From Mycobacterium simulans (GTDB taxonomy: Bacteria; Actinomycetota; Actinomycetes; Mycobacteriales; Mycobacteriaceae), in contig NZ_OCVX01000003.1 in NCBI RefSeq assembly GCF_900232995.1, forward strand, positions 2,228,798 through 2,292,797: a stretch of 64,000 bases of DNA. Direction: 5' to 3'. A model generated the notes under the pieces. It ran no database searches. It was not told the DNA's origin and saw nothing but the letters and a program-made list of their open reading frames with translations. Both the position numbers and the translations under genes were made by a program. Of this stretch, positions 26,205 to 34,897 are shown in pieces; the stretch's first letter is position 1; each line of letters begins with the position of its first letter.

Positions 26205-26999
26205 GTGTACGACATGCCGACCGAAATCGACGTGCACGCCGATGGGGCGCTGCGGATCATCACGCTGAACCGTCCGGATGCCCTTAACGCTGTCAACGAC
26301 AATTTGCACGTCGGCCTCGCGCGGCTGTGGCAACGACTAACCGACGATCCCACCGCGCGCGCAGCAGTGCTCACCGGCAGCGGCAAAGCATTTTCGGCCG
26401 GTGGGGATTACTCGTATCTCGCCGAGCTCGCCGAACACGCCGACTTGCGTGCCAAGACCATTCGCGACGGACGCGAGATCGTGCTCGGCATGGCACGCTG
26501 CCGAATTCCGGTGGTGGCAGCCGTCAATGGCCCCGCCGTCGGGCTTGGGTGCAGCCTGGTCGCGCTTAGCGACATCGTTTACATCGCCAGGGACGCCTTT
26601 CTCGCCGACCCACATGTGCAAGTCGGGTTGGTGGCCGCTGACGGCGGACCGCTGACCTGGCCGCTGCATATCAGTCTGCTGCTGGCCAAGGAGTACGCCC
26701 TTACGGGAACCAAGATTCGCGCCGAGCGTGCCGTCGAGCTTGGCTTGGCCAACCACGTCGTCGACGACCCGGTCGCCGAAGCGCTGGCCTGCGCGAAGCG
26801 AATCATGGAACTGCCCCAGCAAGCGGTCGAAAGCACCAAGCGGGTGCTCAACATTCATTTGGAGCGCGCCGTGCTGGCGAGTCTGGACTACGCGCTTTCG
26901 GCCGAGCACCAGTCGTTTACCACCGATGACTTCCGGAACATCGTCACCAAGCTGACGGCCGGCAAGAACTCCGCTCGTAGCTCGACTACGAGGCCATGA
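26205..26999 (+). CDS. Enoyl-CoA hydratase/isomerase family protein
   Basis: This 264-residue crotonase-fold protein has the oxyanion-hole sequences GSGKAFSAGGDYSYL and VAAVNGPAVGLGCSLVALSD. It begins with GTG 26,205, one base after the preceding FadE gene, in the same operon. The usual catalytic glutamates are not both obvious (LADPHVQVGLVAADGG), so it may act as an isomerase or hydrolase and not as a classical hydratase. Confidence 0.88.
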   Translation: MYDMPTEIDVHADGALRIITLNRPDALNAVNDNLHVGLARLWQRLTDDPTARAAVLTGSGKAFSAGGDYSYLAELAEHADLRAKTIRDGREIVLGMARCRIPVVAAVNGPAVGLGCSLVALSDIVYIARDAFLADPHVQVGLVAADGGPLTWPLHISLLLAKEYALTGTKIRAERAVELGLANHVVDDPVAEALACAKRIMELPQQAVESTKRVLNIHLERAVLASLDYALSAEHQSFTTDDFRNIVTKLTAGKNSARSSTTRP

Positions 27000-27101
27000 G
27001 CACCCGTCGCCGATCCATCGGGTCGGCGAGGCGGCGGTAGGGTGGGACGGCGTCAAATGCGGCACCACCGGCGAGGACGGTGGATCCTTCTGGAGGCGGC
27101 C

Positions 27102-28124
27102 TTGTTCGAGGATGTGGACGAGAGTGTGACTACCGCAGTGCTTGCCGCGATGACATCGGTGATCGAGTCGCTGGGTGGCAAGTCGGGGCGCACCTGCGGG
27201 CAACAGCTCGTCGATGCGACGGCGGCGGTCCTGTTCGGTTGGCCGATCGGTCCGGGAGATGGCGGGGTCGACGGCTTGGCCGCGGTCGCGCCGGATCAGC
27301 TGGCGGCGACCATCGGCGGGCGCCGCGATGTTGCGGATATCAGCGCGGAACTCATCGCCGTCGCGGCACTCGCAGACGGGCAGCTGGATACGGAGCGGGT
27401 GACGGCCGCATTGACCTACGCATCCCACCTGGGCGTCGAGGCGTCCTGGGTTACCGATCTGCGTGACATCGTTGAGGGGCGCCTCGACAAGGCGATGCAC
27501 GACATGGTCGTGCGTAATGCAGCAACCTTTCCCGGTCTGGCCGAACCAGGGGACGAGCCCCGGATGCAGCCTTACGACGGGCAGAGCGACGCCGACAAGC
27601 GTTTGTACGCGCGCTACCAGGAACTCGAGGGATATCTGCCGGGCAGCTTCGGGCGGGCGCTCTGGGTCCACTTTCGCCGGCATGGATTCCGCTTCCCGGG
27701 CCAGGACGGCGCATTCCACGAGGCATTCGCGATCCCGCACGATTCGCTGCACGTGCTCTCCGGCTATGACACCTCGATGCAGGGTGAGTTGCTGGTCAGC
27801 ACCTACACCGGGCGCATGCACGCCCAGGATGCCTTCACCGCTCACCTGCTCCCGGTCATTTTGGAGTGGCACATCGGGCAGGAAGTGAACGGGATCGGCG
27901 CGCAGCACGGTGCATTGGACCCGTGGAAGTTTCTCGTGGCCTGGCGGCGCGGAGAGCAGACCACGACCGACGTTTTGGACCCGGGGTGGCACTTCTTCGA
28001 CGTGGCGCGAGAGCCGCTGACCGAGCTCCGGAGCCGCTATGGCATCCCCGAGCTCCCCGATCGATACCGGCCGACGGGACCTGAGGTCAATGTCACCTCG
28101 GAGGCAGATCCCACGGTGAGGTGA
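27102..28124 (+). CDS. TerB-like/Coq4-like protein with HDxxH-x11-E motif
   Basis: The product of about 340 residues falls into two parts. Residues 10-130 are alpha-helical and resemble a TerB-like bundle (LAAMTSVIESLGG, then AVAALADGQLDTERVTAAL). Residues 160-320 resemble the Coq4 family: HDSLH at 213-217 followed after exactly 11 residues by Glu229, the HDxxH-x11-E metal motif. Coq4 acts on the benzoquinone ring in ubiquinone synthesis, which this organism does not make. I chose TTG 27,102 because GGAGG lies five bases upstream; an in-frame GTG at 27,042 is possible. It follows the enoyl-CoA hydratase in the same direction. Confidence 0.7.
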   Translation: MFEDVDESVTTAVLAAMTSVIESLGGKSGRTCGQQLVDATAAVLFGWPIGPGDGGVDGLAAVAPDQLAATIGGRRDVADISAELIAVAALADGQLDTERVTAALTYASHLGVEASWVTDLRDIVEGRLDKAMHDMVVRNAATFPGLAEPGDEPRMQPYDGQSDADKRLYARYQELEGYLPGSFGRALWVHFRRHGFRFPGQDGAFHEAFAIPHDSLHVLSGYDTSMQGELLVSTYTGRMHAQDAFTAHLLPVILEWHIGQEVNGIGAQHGALDPWKFLVAWRRGEQTTTDVLDPGWHFFDVAREPLTELRSRYGIPELPDRYRPTGPEVNVTSEADPTVR

Positions 28125-28989
28125 CCCGTGGCTCCACATCGTGAAGCCGCAGAAAGCCCCGCATCACGCGATCGAACCGGTCTGGCTCTTCGATAAATGG
28201 CAGGTGCGCGGTCGACTCGAAGAACTCAAACTGCGAACCCGCGATTCGTCTATGCATTTCCCGCATGTGGTCGGGGGAGAATTCGTCGAATCTGGCGGCA
28301 AGGAGCAGGGTCGGTATTGCAATCTCGGCCAACCGGTCGACCACATCCCAGTCTCGGATAGTGCCGACGATACGAAACACGCTGGGCCCGAACATTGTTG
28401 CGAAGATGTCGGTACCCATCTTCTTGAACGCGTCTTCGAGTTCGTTGGGCCAGGGGCGCCTGCGACACAGATGCGCTTCGTTCCAAGTCCGGATCGCAGC
28501 CTGGTATTCAGCGGAAGAGGTGGTGCCGGCAGCTTCATGACGGTCAATGGCTGATTGAGTTCCCGCGTCCAAGCCAAACTTCAAACGGGTTACATATTCC
28601 GCAAACCGGGGTATCGACGCGGCGCTGTTCGAGACGGTCAGGCTGGCGACTCCCGCCGGCGAGTCAAGAACGTACTGTAGTGCCAGCATCCCACCCCACG
28701 AATTGCCAAAGATGTGGAAGCGGTTCAGGCCAAGCGCCTGCACCACGGCCTTCATCTCGGCCACCGAGCGTTCCATTGTCCAGAGTTCGGTGTCGGTAGG
28801 GCATTCGGAATTCCCGCAGCCCAGCTGATCCCAGTAGATGACCTCGCGCTCGTCGGCTAGGCGTTGCAGCGAGCCCAGGTAGTTGTGCGGTAGCCCCGGC
28901 CCCCCGTGTACGACCAGCAGGGGAACACCCGAGCCGTCGCCAACCTGCTTGAACCACACAGTTCCGCCCGGGACCGCGATCGCTGCCAC
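28093..28989 (-). CDS. Proline iminopeptidase-type alpha/beta hydrolase
   Basis: The 298-residue enzyme has the family motifs VVHGGPGLPHNYL, the nucleophile elbow GNSWGGMLAL, an aspartate in ARFDEFSPDHM and the histidine near STAHLPFIEEPDRF. Homologues cut N-terminal proline or hydrolyse amides. I chose GTG 28,989 with AGGAGG just upstream. A longer frame from ATG 29,112 would run through a large hairpin and a 12-base tandem repeat, so it is unlikely. It overlaps the Coq4-like gene by 32 bases tail to tail and faces away from the thiolase. Confidence 0.85.
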   Translation of the reverse strand: MAAIAVPGGTVWFKQVGDGSGVPLLVVHGGPGLPHNYLGSLQRLADEREVIYWDQLGCGNSECPTDTELWTMERSVAEMKAVVQALGLNRFHIFGNSWGGMLALQYVLDSPAGVASLTVSNSAASIPRFAEYVTRLKFGLDAGTQSAIDRHEAAGTTSSAEYQAAIRTWNEAHLCRRRPWPNELEDAFKKMGTDIFATMFGPSVFRIVGTIRDWDVVDRLAEIAIPTLLLAARFDEFSPDHMREMHRRIAGSQFEFFESTAHLPFIEEPDRFDRVMRGFLRLHDVEPRVTSPWDLPPR

Positions 28990-29001
28990 CGTGCCTCCTC
29001 G

Positions 29002-29037
29002 ATTGGCGAGCTCATTGGCGAGTTCATTGGCGAGCAG
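29002..29037 (+). repeat. Three tandem 12-base repeats
   Basis: The unit ATTGGCGAGYTC is repeated three times with small changes and runs into the left arm of the adjacent hairpin. It lies in the 5' leader of the minus-strand hydrolase gene. Confidence 0.7.
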
Positions 29038-29092
29038 ACGCAGAATCGCACGATTCGGGTCCGGTATGTGCGATTCCGCGTCTGCTCGCCAA
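29027..29092. repeat. Long hairpin of the GCGAGCAGACG family
   Basis: Arms of 25 bases (left arm from TTGGCGAGCAGACGCAGAAT, right arm ending TCTGCTCGCCAA) pair with a single mismatch around a 16-base loop. The same GCGAGCAGACG arm forms the hairpin at 52,700-52,761. It looks like a dispersed mycobacterial palindromic unit. Here it stands in the leader between the divergent hydrolase and thiolase. Confidence 0.75.
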
Positions 29093-29125
29093 CCAGTGAG
29101 CTTGCAACTCATACTCTCAAACTGA

Positions 29126-29140
29126 GAGAATAAGATTCTC
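29126..29140. promoter_or_regulatory. Operator GAGAATAAGATTCTC (site 2 of 3)
   Basis: This 15-base palindrome has the same half-sites as at 22,772. It stands 32 bases before the thiolase start and 137 bases from the divergent hydrolase start. A second inverted repeat, CTCA-N3-TGAG, flanks it. Confidence 0.7.
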
Positions 29141-29172
29141 ATTCTTGCGCACCGCCGAAGTGGAGAAGACCT

Positions 29173-30312
29173 GTGCCTGAAGCTGTGATCGTGTCCGCGT
29201 TGCGTACCCCCATCGGGACCGCCCGGAAAGGAACCCTGCGCGACACTAGCGCTTTTGACCTGGCCCACCATTTGATCAGCGAAGCCGCGGCGGATCTGGA
29301 TCCCGCGCAGGTCGACGACGTGATCCTGGGCGAGGGTCTCTACGGCGGCGGCGTCGTTGCTCGCCACGCGGCGATCACCGCGGGTCTGACCCAGGTACCG
29401 GGATTAGCCAACAATCGGCACTGTGCGGCCGGCCAGGCGGCGGTGCAGAGTGCGGCGGCAAGCGTGCGGGCAGGTATGGATCAACTCGTCATTGCCGGCG
29501 GTGTGAACTCCGCGTCCACGTCGCCGCGGTCGCGGTTGCAGGTGGACGGCGAATGGGTCGACTGGTTCCCACCGACACACCCCGACCAGCCGGACGCGCC
29601 CAACCTGGACATGTCCATCACCGTCGGCTGGAACGCTGCGGTCAAAGCCGGGATCAGTCGTGAGGAGATGGACGCGTGGGCCCTGCGGTCGCACCGCAAC
29701 GCGATCGCCGCCATCGATGAGGGCCGCTTCAAAGAGGAAATCGTTCCCATCGAGACACCGCACGGGCTCTTCTCGGTCGACGAACATCCGCGCCGCGACA
29801 CCAGCATGGAGAAGTTAGCCGCACTCAAACCGCTGCATCCGGAGATCGAGGGCTTTTCTATTACCGCGGGCAACGCTTGCGGCGCCAACGACGGCGCCGC
29901 GGTATTGACCATCGCCAGCGACCGGCTGGGCTTGCCGGCGTTGGGCAGAGTGGTGTCCTGGGCCTCGGTCGGTGTCGACCCCGCGGCGACCGGGCTGGCT
30001 CCGGTAGAGGCAATCCCGAAGGCGCTTGCCCGCGCTCAGCTTTCGATTTCCGACGTGGATCTGTTCGAAATCAACGAGGCTTTCGCGTCGATGTGCGTGG
30101 CTACCGTGAAGATACTCGAGCTGGACCCGGACCGGGTCAACGTCAGCGGCAGCGGCTGCTCACTGGGCCATCCCGTGGCCGCGACCGGAGCTCGGATGCT
30201 GGTGACGTTGGTGCACGAATTGCGCCGGCGCGGCGGCGGGGTAGGGGTCGCAGCGATGTGCGCGGGCGGCGGCATGGGTTCGGCGACGGTGATCGAGGTT
30301 CCGGCGCCCTGA
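29173..30312 (+). CDS. Acetyl-CoA acetyltransferase (thiolase)
   Basis: This thiolase of 379 residues performs the last, CoA-dependent cleavage of beta-oxidation. The nucleophile Cys84 lies in NRHCAAGQAAVQ, the conserved NEAFA follows at about 297, and the second catalytic cysteine and histidine are in GSGCSLGHPVAATGARM near 320-336. It starts at GTG 29,173 with a GGAG site upstream. The shared operator links it to the ligase-FadE-hydratase operon at 22,833-26,999, which otherwise lacks a thiolase. Confidence 0.94.
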   Translation: MPEAVIVSALRTPIGTARKGTLRDTSAFDLAHHLISEAAADLDPAQVDDVILGEGLYGGGVVARHAAITAGLTQVPGLANNRHCAAGQAAVQSAAASVRAGMDQLVIAGGVNSASTSPRSRLQVDGEWVDWFPPTHPDQPDAPNLDMSITVGWNAAVKAGISREEMDAWALRSHRNAIAAIDEGRFKEEIVPIETPHGLFSVDEHPRRDTSMEKLAALKPLHPEIEGFSITAGNACGANDGAAVLTIASDRLGLPALGRVVSWASVGVDPAATGLAPVEAIPKALARAQLSISDVDLFEINEAFASMCVATVKILELDPDRVNVSGSGCSLGHPVAATGARMLVTLVHELRRRGGGVGVAAMCAGGGMGSATVIEVPAP

Positions 30313-30438
30313 CCAGCACCTCATCGGCCCCAGGTGGAGGACATAAACATCCGTCAATCGGTGGACAGCCTGAATCATCCCCCACGTTGACCGCTCGGCC
30401 GACAGACATATTCGTGTCTTGGCGGCACTGTTGTGGCT

Positions 30439-30738
30439 ATGTCATTCGTGACCAACCAACCGGAAATGCTGATCGCCGCGGCGGGCAACCTTCAGACGAT
30501 CGGCAGCGCGATGAACGCGAGCAACGCGGCCGCGGTGGCTCCGATCACCAGCGTCGTTCCGGCTGCCGCAGACGAAGTGTCGGCCCTGACAGCTGCACAG
30601 TTCGCCGCTCACGGTGCCCTTTACCAAGCGGTCAGCCAGCAGGCCGCAGCGATTCACGAAATGTTCGTGACCACGCTCGAGACCAGTGGTGGTTCCTACG
30701 CGGCGACCGAGGCGGCAAACGCGATCGCAGCCCGCTGA
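30439..30738 (+). CDS. PE family protein
   Basis: The 99-residue protein is a bare PE domain: MSFVTNQPEMLIAAAGNLQT and the YAATEAAN segment that fits the YxxxE secretion motif near the C-terminus. It has no extension. I used ATG 30,439; a GTG two codons upstream is also possible. It is 15 bases before the PPE gene, the usual PE/PPE heterodimer arrangement, and would be exported by an ESX system. Confidence 0.94.
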   Translation: MSFVTNQPEMLIAAAGNLQTIGSAMNASNAAAVAPITSVVPAAADEVSALTAAQFAAHGALYQAVSQQAAAIHEMFVTTLETSGGSYAATEAANAIAAR

Positions 30739-30753
30739 GAGGGATCGGCGGCG

Positions 30754-31878
30754 ATGGTATACGGGGCGTTACCCCCGGAGATCAACTCGGGGCGGATGTA
30801 CGCCGGCCCGGGAGTCGGATCGATGCTGGCCGCGGCCGCCGCCTGGGATGGTTTGGCCATCGACTTGAACACCACCGCGATCGCCGTCGACTCGGGGATC
30901 ACCGGCTTGATCAGCGGTCCGTGGCTAGGTGCCAATGCGATTACGATGGCGGCCGCGGCCGCACCCTATGTGACCTGGCTGAACGCGACCGCAGCCCAAG
31001 CCGAGCAGGCTGCGAGCCAAGCCAAAGCGGCGGCCGCGGCCTACGAGGTGGCCCACGCGATGACCGTGCACCCGGCGTTGGTCGCGGCCAACCGTGCGCA
31101 GCTGATGGCCCTGATCGCGACCAACATCCTGGGCCAGAACGCGCCCGCGATCGCGGTTACCGAGGCCCAATACGGCGAAATGTGGGCCCAGGACGCGACC
31201 GCGATGTACGGCTATGTCGCCGGCTCGGCCGCCGCAACCAGACTGATGCCCTTCACGCAGCCGCCACAGCCGGTCAACCCGGCCGGGCCGGCCAGCCAGG
31301 CCGCCGCGGTCGCCCAGGCCACCGGCAACTCCGTCGCGACCAACATCAGCACCGTGCTATCCGGGCTGATCCCGGTCTTGCCGGGTGCCGGTGAGTCAGC
31401 GCTCCCCGGCTGGATCCAGGACCTGGACACCGTGATGAGCATCTTCGGCACACCCTTCTTTGTGTGCACTTCGTCGGCCGGGTTGATGATGTCGATGATG
31501 TCGACCATCAAGGGTCTATTCCCGGCGGCGGCTGCCGTCGGCAGCGAGATCGCGACCTCGCTGGGCTCGGCTGCGACGGGGGCGCTGAGTTCGGCAGGCC
31601 TGACCGGTGCGGTATCAGCCGGTCTAGGTGAGGCGTCAACGGTCGGGTTGCTGTCCGTACCGCCGGCCTGGGCCGCGTCCGCCCCGACGCTGAGTCATGC
31701 GGCGGTCGCGGCGTTACCGGGTACGGTCGCGAATGCCGTCCCTTCGCTTGGATCCACTACTCCCGGCCTGTTGGGCGGGATGCCACTATCAGGTGCGGCT
31801 GGCCGTGCCGATGCGGCTGCCAACGCCGCGCAAGACGGCATCACGCCGCTTCGGGTGCTGCCGGAATTGGTCGGCTAG
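30754..31878 (+). CDS. PPE family protein (SVP subgroup)
   Basis: The 374-residue product has a full PPE domain beginning MVYGALPPEINSGRMYAGPG and the helical hairpin segments AAAAPYVTWLNATAAQAEQA and [15 protein letters not shown]. Its C-terminal part contains LLSVPPAWAASAP, the SVP signature with GxxSVPxxW character. It pairs with the PE gene just upstream, and the two proteins very probably form a secreted heterodimer. Confidence 0.94.
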   Translation: MVYGALPPEINSGRMYAGPGVGSMLAAAAAWDGLAIDLNTTAIAVDSGITGLISGPWLGANAITMAAAAAPYVTWLNATAAQAEQAASQAKAAAAAYEVAHAMTVHPALVAANRAQLMALIATNILGQNAPAIAVTEAQYGEMWAQDATAMYGYVAGSAAATRLMPFTQPPQPVNPAGPASQAAAVAQATGNSVATNISTVLSGLIPVLPGAGESALPGWIQDLDTVMSIFGTPFFVCTSSAGLMMSMMSTIKGLFPAAAAVGSEIATSLGSAATGALSSAGLTGAVSAGLGEASTVGLLSVPPAWAASAPTLSHAAVAALPGTVANAVPSLGSTTPGLLGGMPLSGAAGRADAAANAAQDGITPLRVLPELVG

Positions 31879-31913
31879 CTCCTTGAGCAGCGGCCAGAAA
31901 TGTCCCCCGATCA

Positions 31914-31929
31914 GCGGATGAACATCCGC
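31914..31929. terminator. Short hairpin after PPE gene
   Basis: GCGGATG and CATCCGC pair perfectly around two bases, 36 bases after the PPE stop. It may end PE/PPE transcription before the MFS gene. Confidence 0.4.
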
Positions 31930-31987
31930 CACCATTCGGGCCGATCGGTGGAGTTACTCAAATGTAATCGTCTCTAACGTTCCATTT

Positions 31988-33286
31988 GTGACGACAACGA
32001 CGGCCATCCCTGACGGTGACGTCGACGTCTCCGCCGCCTCTGCGAACAAGGTCGCAGCAAGCTATCCGCCGGTGATTTGGCTGCTGGTGGGCGGCAGCAT
32101 GGTGATGCGCGCGGCGGGATTTGCCTATCCGTTCATGGCCTACCACGTGGCTGAGCACGGGCTCGGCGCGGGAGCCGTCGGCGCGGTCTTGGCCGCGTTC
32201 GGGGTCGGCTGGGCCATCGGCCAGCTGATGTGCGGGTGGTTGGTCGACCGCATTGGGGCCCGGGTGACGCTGGTGTCCACCATGCTGACTGCGGCTGGGG
32301 TCCTGATGCTGATGGCGGGGGCCCGCACCGTGCCCGCATTACTGCTCGGTGCGCTGGTCACTGGCGTGGTCTATGACGCGGTGCGCCCGGTGCTGGGCGC
32401 CGCGATCGTGCAGTACATTCCGGATCCCCGTCAGCGAGCGACGATCGATGGTTGGCGTTTCGGCTGGATTGTCAGTGTCGGTCGAGCCATCACCGGCGGA
32501 GTAGGTGGTCTGCTCGTCGGCTGGTCGGGCGTGCCGCTGCTGTATTGGATCAACGGTGTCGTCTGCGCGATCTTCGCGGTGGTGGCGGCCTGCTGCGTCC
32601 CGGCCCGGACAAACCCTGCGAACCTTCACGCTCCGGCGGTGCGAAGCATCAAAGAGGTCAGCTACCGGAAGGCATTTGCAGACCGACGGCTTGTGCTGGT
32701 GTTCCTATCAGGCCTGGCAACACTGACGGTGATCCGGGGGTTGTACGCGACCGTGCCGATGTTGATGGCCGATCGAGGGCTGGATGCCAGCCAATTCGGT
32801 GGAGCGCAGTTGGCCAATGCCCTGGCGGGTCTCGCCCTCACTCCGGCCCTGACGCCGTGGCTCAGCAAGATCGTCGGCCGCGCCAACCCGAGGCTCGACA
32901 TTCTGGCCATTGCCAGCGTGTGGTCGGCCCTTTGCATGGGGGCCGTCGCGCTCGCTCGCACAACGCTCGATTTCATTGTGGCCACGGCCTTGTGCACGCC
33001 TGGTGAGATTGCCTGTTTGGTGATCGCCGCGGGAGTCGTCCACCAGATTGCGCCCGCCGGCAGCGGGGGCCGGTACCACGGAATCTGGTCGATGGCCCTG
33101 GCCATTGCTTCAGTGATCGCTCCAATCATGGGGTCCTACAGCCTGACCCATGGCGGTCACCTCTTGGTCGCGGTTGTCACGGTGACGATTGGCTTGATCG
33201 GAGCAGCCTTGTGTCTGCCATTGGCGCGCGCTCTAGGGAGTACCGCCCAAAGTCCATTCCAACTACTACAACCGAAGCGGAGTTAA
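31988..33286 (+). CDS. MFS transporter (Rv0842-like)
   Basis: This 432-residue protein has 12 predicted membrane helices. The MFS loop motif after helix 2 reads GWLVDRIGARVTLV. It resembles Rv0842, the first gene of the Rv0842-Rv0845 block. Its substrate is unknown. The start is GTG 31,988. The glycosyltransferase gene follows six bases after its stop, which in M. tuberculosis is not there; the context suggests export of a glycosylated or ligated small molecule. Confidence 0.88.
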   Translation: MTTTTAIPDGDVDVSAASANKVAASYPPVIWLLVGGSMVMRAAGFAYPFMAYHVAEHGLGAGAVGAVLAAFGVGWAIGQLMCGWLVDRIGARVTLVSTMLTAAGVLMLMAGARTVPALLLGALVTGVVYDAVRPVLGAAIVQYIPDPRQRATIDGWRFGWIVSVGRAITGGVGGLLVGWSGVPLLYWINGVVCAIFAVVAACCVPARTNPANLHAPAVRSIKEVSYRKAFADRRLVLVFLSGLATLTVIRGLYATVPMLMADRGLDASQFGGAQLANALAGLALTPALTPWLSKIVGRANPRLDILAIASVWSALCMGAVALARTTLDFIVATALCTPGEIACLVIAAGVVHQIAPAGSGGRYHGIWSMALAIASVIAPIMGSYSLTHGGHLLVAVVTVTIGLIGAALCLPLARALGSTAQSPFQLLQPKRS

Positions 33287-33291
33287 TCATC

Positions 33292-34848
33292 TTGAACGTT
33301 GACCAAATTCGACACAAGACGGCCGGGCCGTTGCCGGCCGACTCGGGTGCGAAGGTCGAGCTGGCTGATCTGCATTCGCTACCGGTTCGGTTGCAAGACA
33401 ACGTCTTCGCCAAATCGGAAGACCACGTCGCGCACGCGATCGTCCACGACTTCGCCGACAGAAATCCAAAGATGTCCGCCCGGAACGGGATTCGGATGTG
33501 GCAGAAGCGTGCCGCCCAGGTTTTGGCGGCGGCCTGCGTCATCGCAGCGGTGCTGGCGCCGTCGGTGTTGTTGCTCGTCTTGTTGGCGATCACAACGGGG
33601 ATCGTGCTCGTGTCCTTTGTCGTCGCGATGGCCGGGATGCGATATGGCAACGGTCGCAGGCGGGCACCGGCCCCCGAATTGGCGGACGAGGCGCTGCCCA
33701 CCTACACGGTGCTTGTTCCGGCCTACCGCGAGGAAGAGGTTATCGGCGATTTGGTCCGCTGCCTGGCCAAGCTGAACTATCCGGCGGATCGGCTTGAAGT
33801 GCTTTTCCTGGTCGAGCGCACTGACATCGACACCCGGGCTGCCATCGCTGCGGCAAAGCCACCCGCATACATGCGGGTGGTGCCGGTGCCGCCCGGACCA
33901 CCGCGCACCAAACCGCGGTCGTGCAACGCCGGATTGCTGGTCGCCAAGGGCGAATTGCTGGTGATCTTCGACGCCGAGGACCGGCCGGAGCCCGATCAGC
34001 TCAGGAAGACCGCCGCGGTATTCGCCGCGAATTCCGGTCGACTGGCTTGCGTTCAAGCGGTACTGCAAACCAGCAACGTGCGGACCAATCTTCTCGCGCA
34101 CTGCTTCGGCGTGGAGTACGCAAGACGTTTCCGGATGACGGTGCCGGGATTGGCCGCGCTCGGCGCGCCATTCCCACTCGGCGGAACCAGCAATCACTTC
34201 CGCACTCAGGTACTGCGTGAAGTGGGCGGTTGGGATGCCTGGAACGTCTCCGAGGATGCGGATCTGGGAATGCGCCTGCACGCATTGGGCTATCGATCAG
34301 ACGTGGTCGACTCCGTCACCTACGGGGATGCGCCGGACCGGCTGCGTGACTGGATCTCGCAGCGCACCCGGTGGCACAAGGGATTTCTGCTGACCGCGCT
34401 CGTTCACACCCGGACACCGTTTGAGACGATTCGCCGGTTCGGTCCTCGCGGGCTGTTTAGTCTCATCGTCTTCGTACTCGGTATGCCGGTCCAATTCCTA
34501 GCTCAGACAATAATTTTCGGCCTCGGCATTGCCGACACGCTCGGCTACGCCGGTCTGATCGGAGTGGAGCTAGATCCTGATGCGATCGGGGTTGTCCAGT
34601 TCGTGAGCACGCTGACATGGTTGCTCGCTACATATCTGGCTTACGGCGAGCAACGGCGGAGCCATCTGCGCGCGATCGCCGTTTTACCGCTGTACTGGGT
34701 GGCACACTGGGTCGCGGCATGGCGTGCTCTCTACCAGCTGGTCACCGCGCCATTCCTGTGGGAGAAGACAGCGCATCGCGGCCCCGCCACGGCTGTGCAA
34801 CCAACCGAGGGTGAGCGATTCCGCGTGACGCGCTATCAGGCGGCCTAA
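33292..34848 (+). CDS. Membrane glycosyltransferase, family 2 (cellulose-synthase-like)
   Basis: The protein of about 518 residues has two helices at about 76-115, then a GT-A domain. TVLVPAYREEEVI is followed by the DxD-type FDAEDRPEP (227-230), the acid ED at 321-322 in NVSEDADLGMRLH and QRTRW at 357-361. Several C-terminal membrane helices follow. These are the D, DxD, D, QxxRW residues of processive or membrane GT2 enzymes. I chose TTG 33,292 (GGAG upstream), since the frame back to 33,211 overlaps the MFS gene. It is absent from the equivalent M. tuberculosis locus. Confidence 0.87.
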   Translation: MNVDQIRHKTAGPLPADSGAKVELADLHSLPVRLQDNVFAKSEDHVAHAIVHDFADRNPKMSARNGIRMWQKRAAQVLAAACVIAAVLAPSVLLLVLLAITTGIVLVSFVVAMAGMRYGNGRRRAPAPELADEALPTYTVLVPAYREEEVIGDLVRCLAKLNYPADRLEVLFLVERTDIDTRAAIAAAKPPAYMRVVPVPPGPPRTKPRSCNAGLLVAKGELLVIFDAEDRPEPDQLRKTAAVFAANSGRLACVQAVLQTSNVRTNLLAHCFGVEYARRFRMTVPGLAALGAPFPLGGTSNHFRTQVLREVGGWDAWNVSEDADLGMRLHALGYRSDVVDSVTYGDAPDRLRDWISQRTRWHKGFLLTALVHTRTPFETIRRFGPRGLFSLIVFVLGMPVQFLAQTIIFGLGIADTLGYAGLIGVELDPDAIGVVQFVSTLTWLLATYLAYGEQRRSHLRAIAVLPLYWVAHWVAAWRALYQLVTAPFLWEKTAHRGPATAVQPTEGERFRVTRYQAA

Positions 34849-34897
34849 GTCTGGCTTATACCAACGAGTTTCCCGCCCGAGAGTTAGGAGCCGACAA

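Noticed and set aside
26337..28139. 600-codon open frame on the minus strand
   Set aside because: It lies opposite the enoyl-CoA hydratase and Coq4-like genes, which have clear motifs; this translation has none.
28990..29112. Longer start for the proline iminopeptidase-like gene at ATG 29,112
   Set aside because: It would translate the 66-base hairpin and 12-base repeats, and family members begin near GTG 28,989, which has AGGAGG upstream.
29877..31394. 505-codon open frame on the plus strand
   Set aside because: It crosses the thiolase, PE and PPE genes in a wrong frame and is arginine/glycine-rich nonsense.
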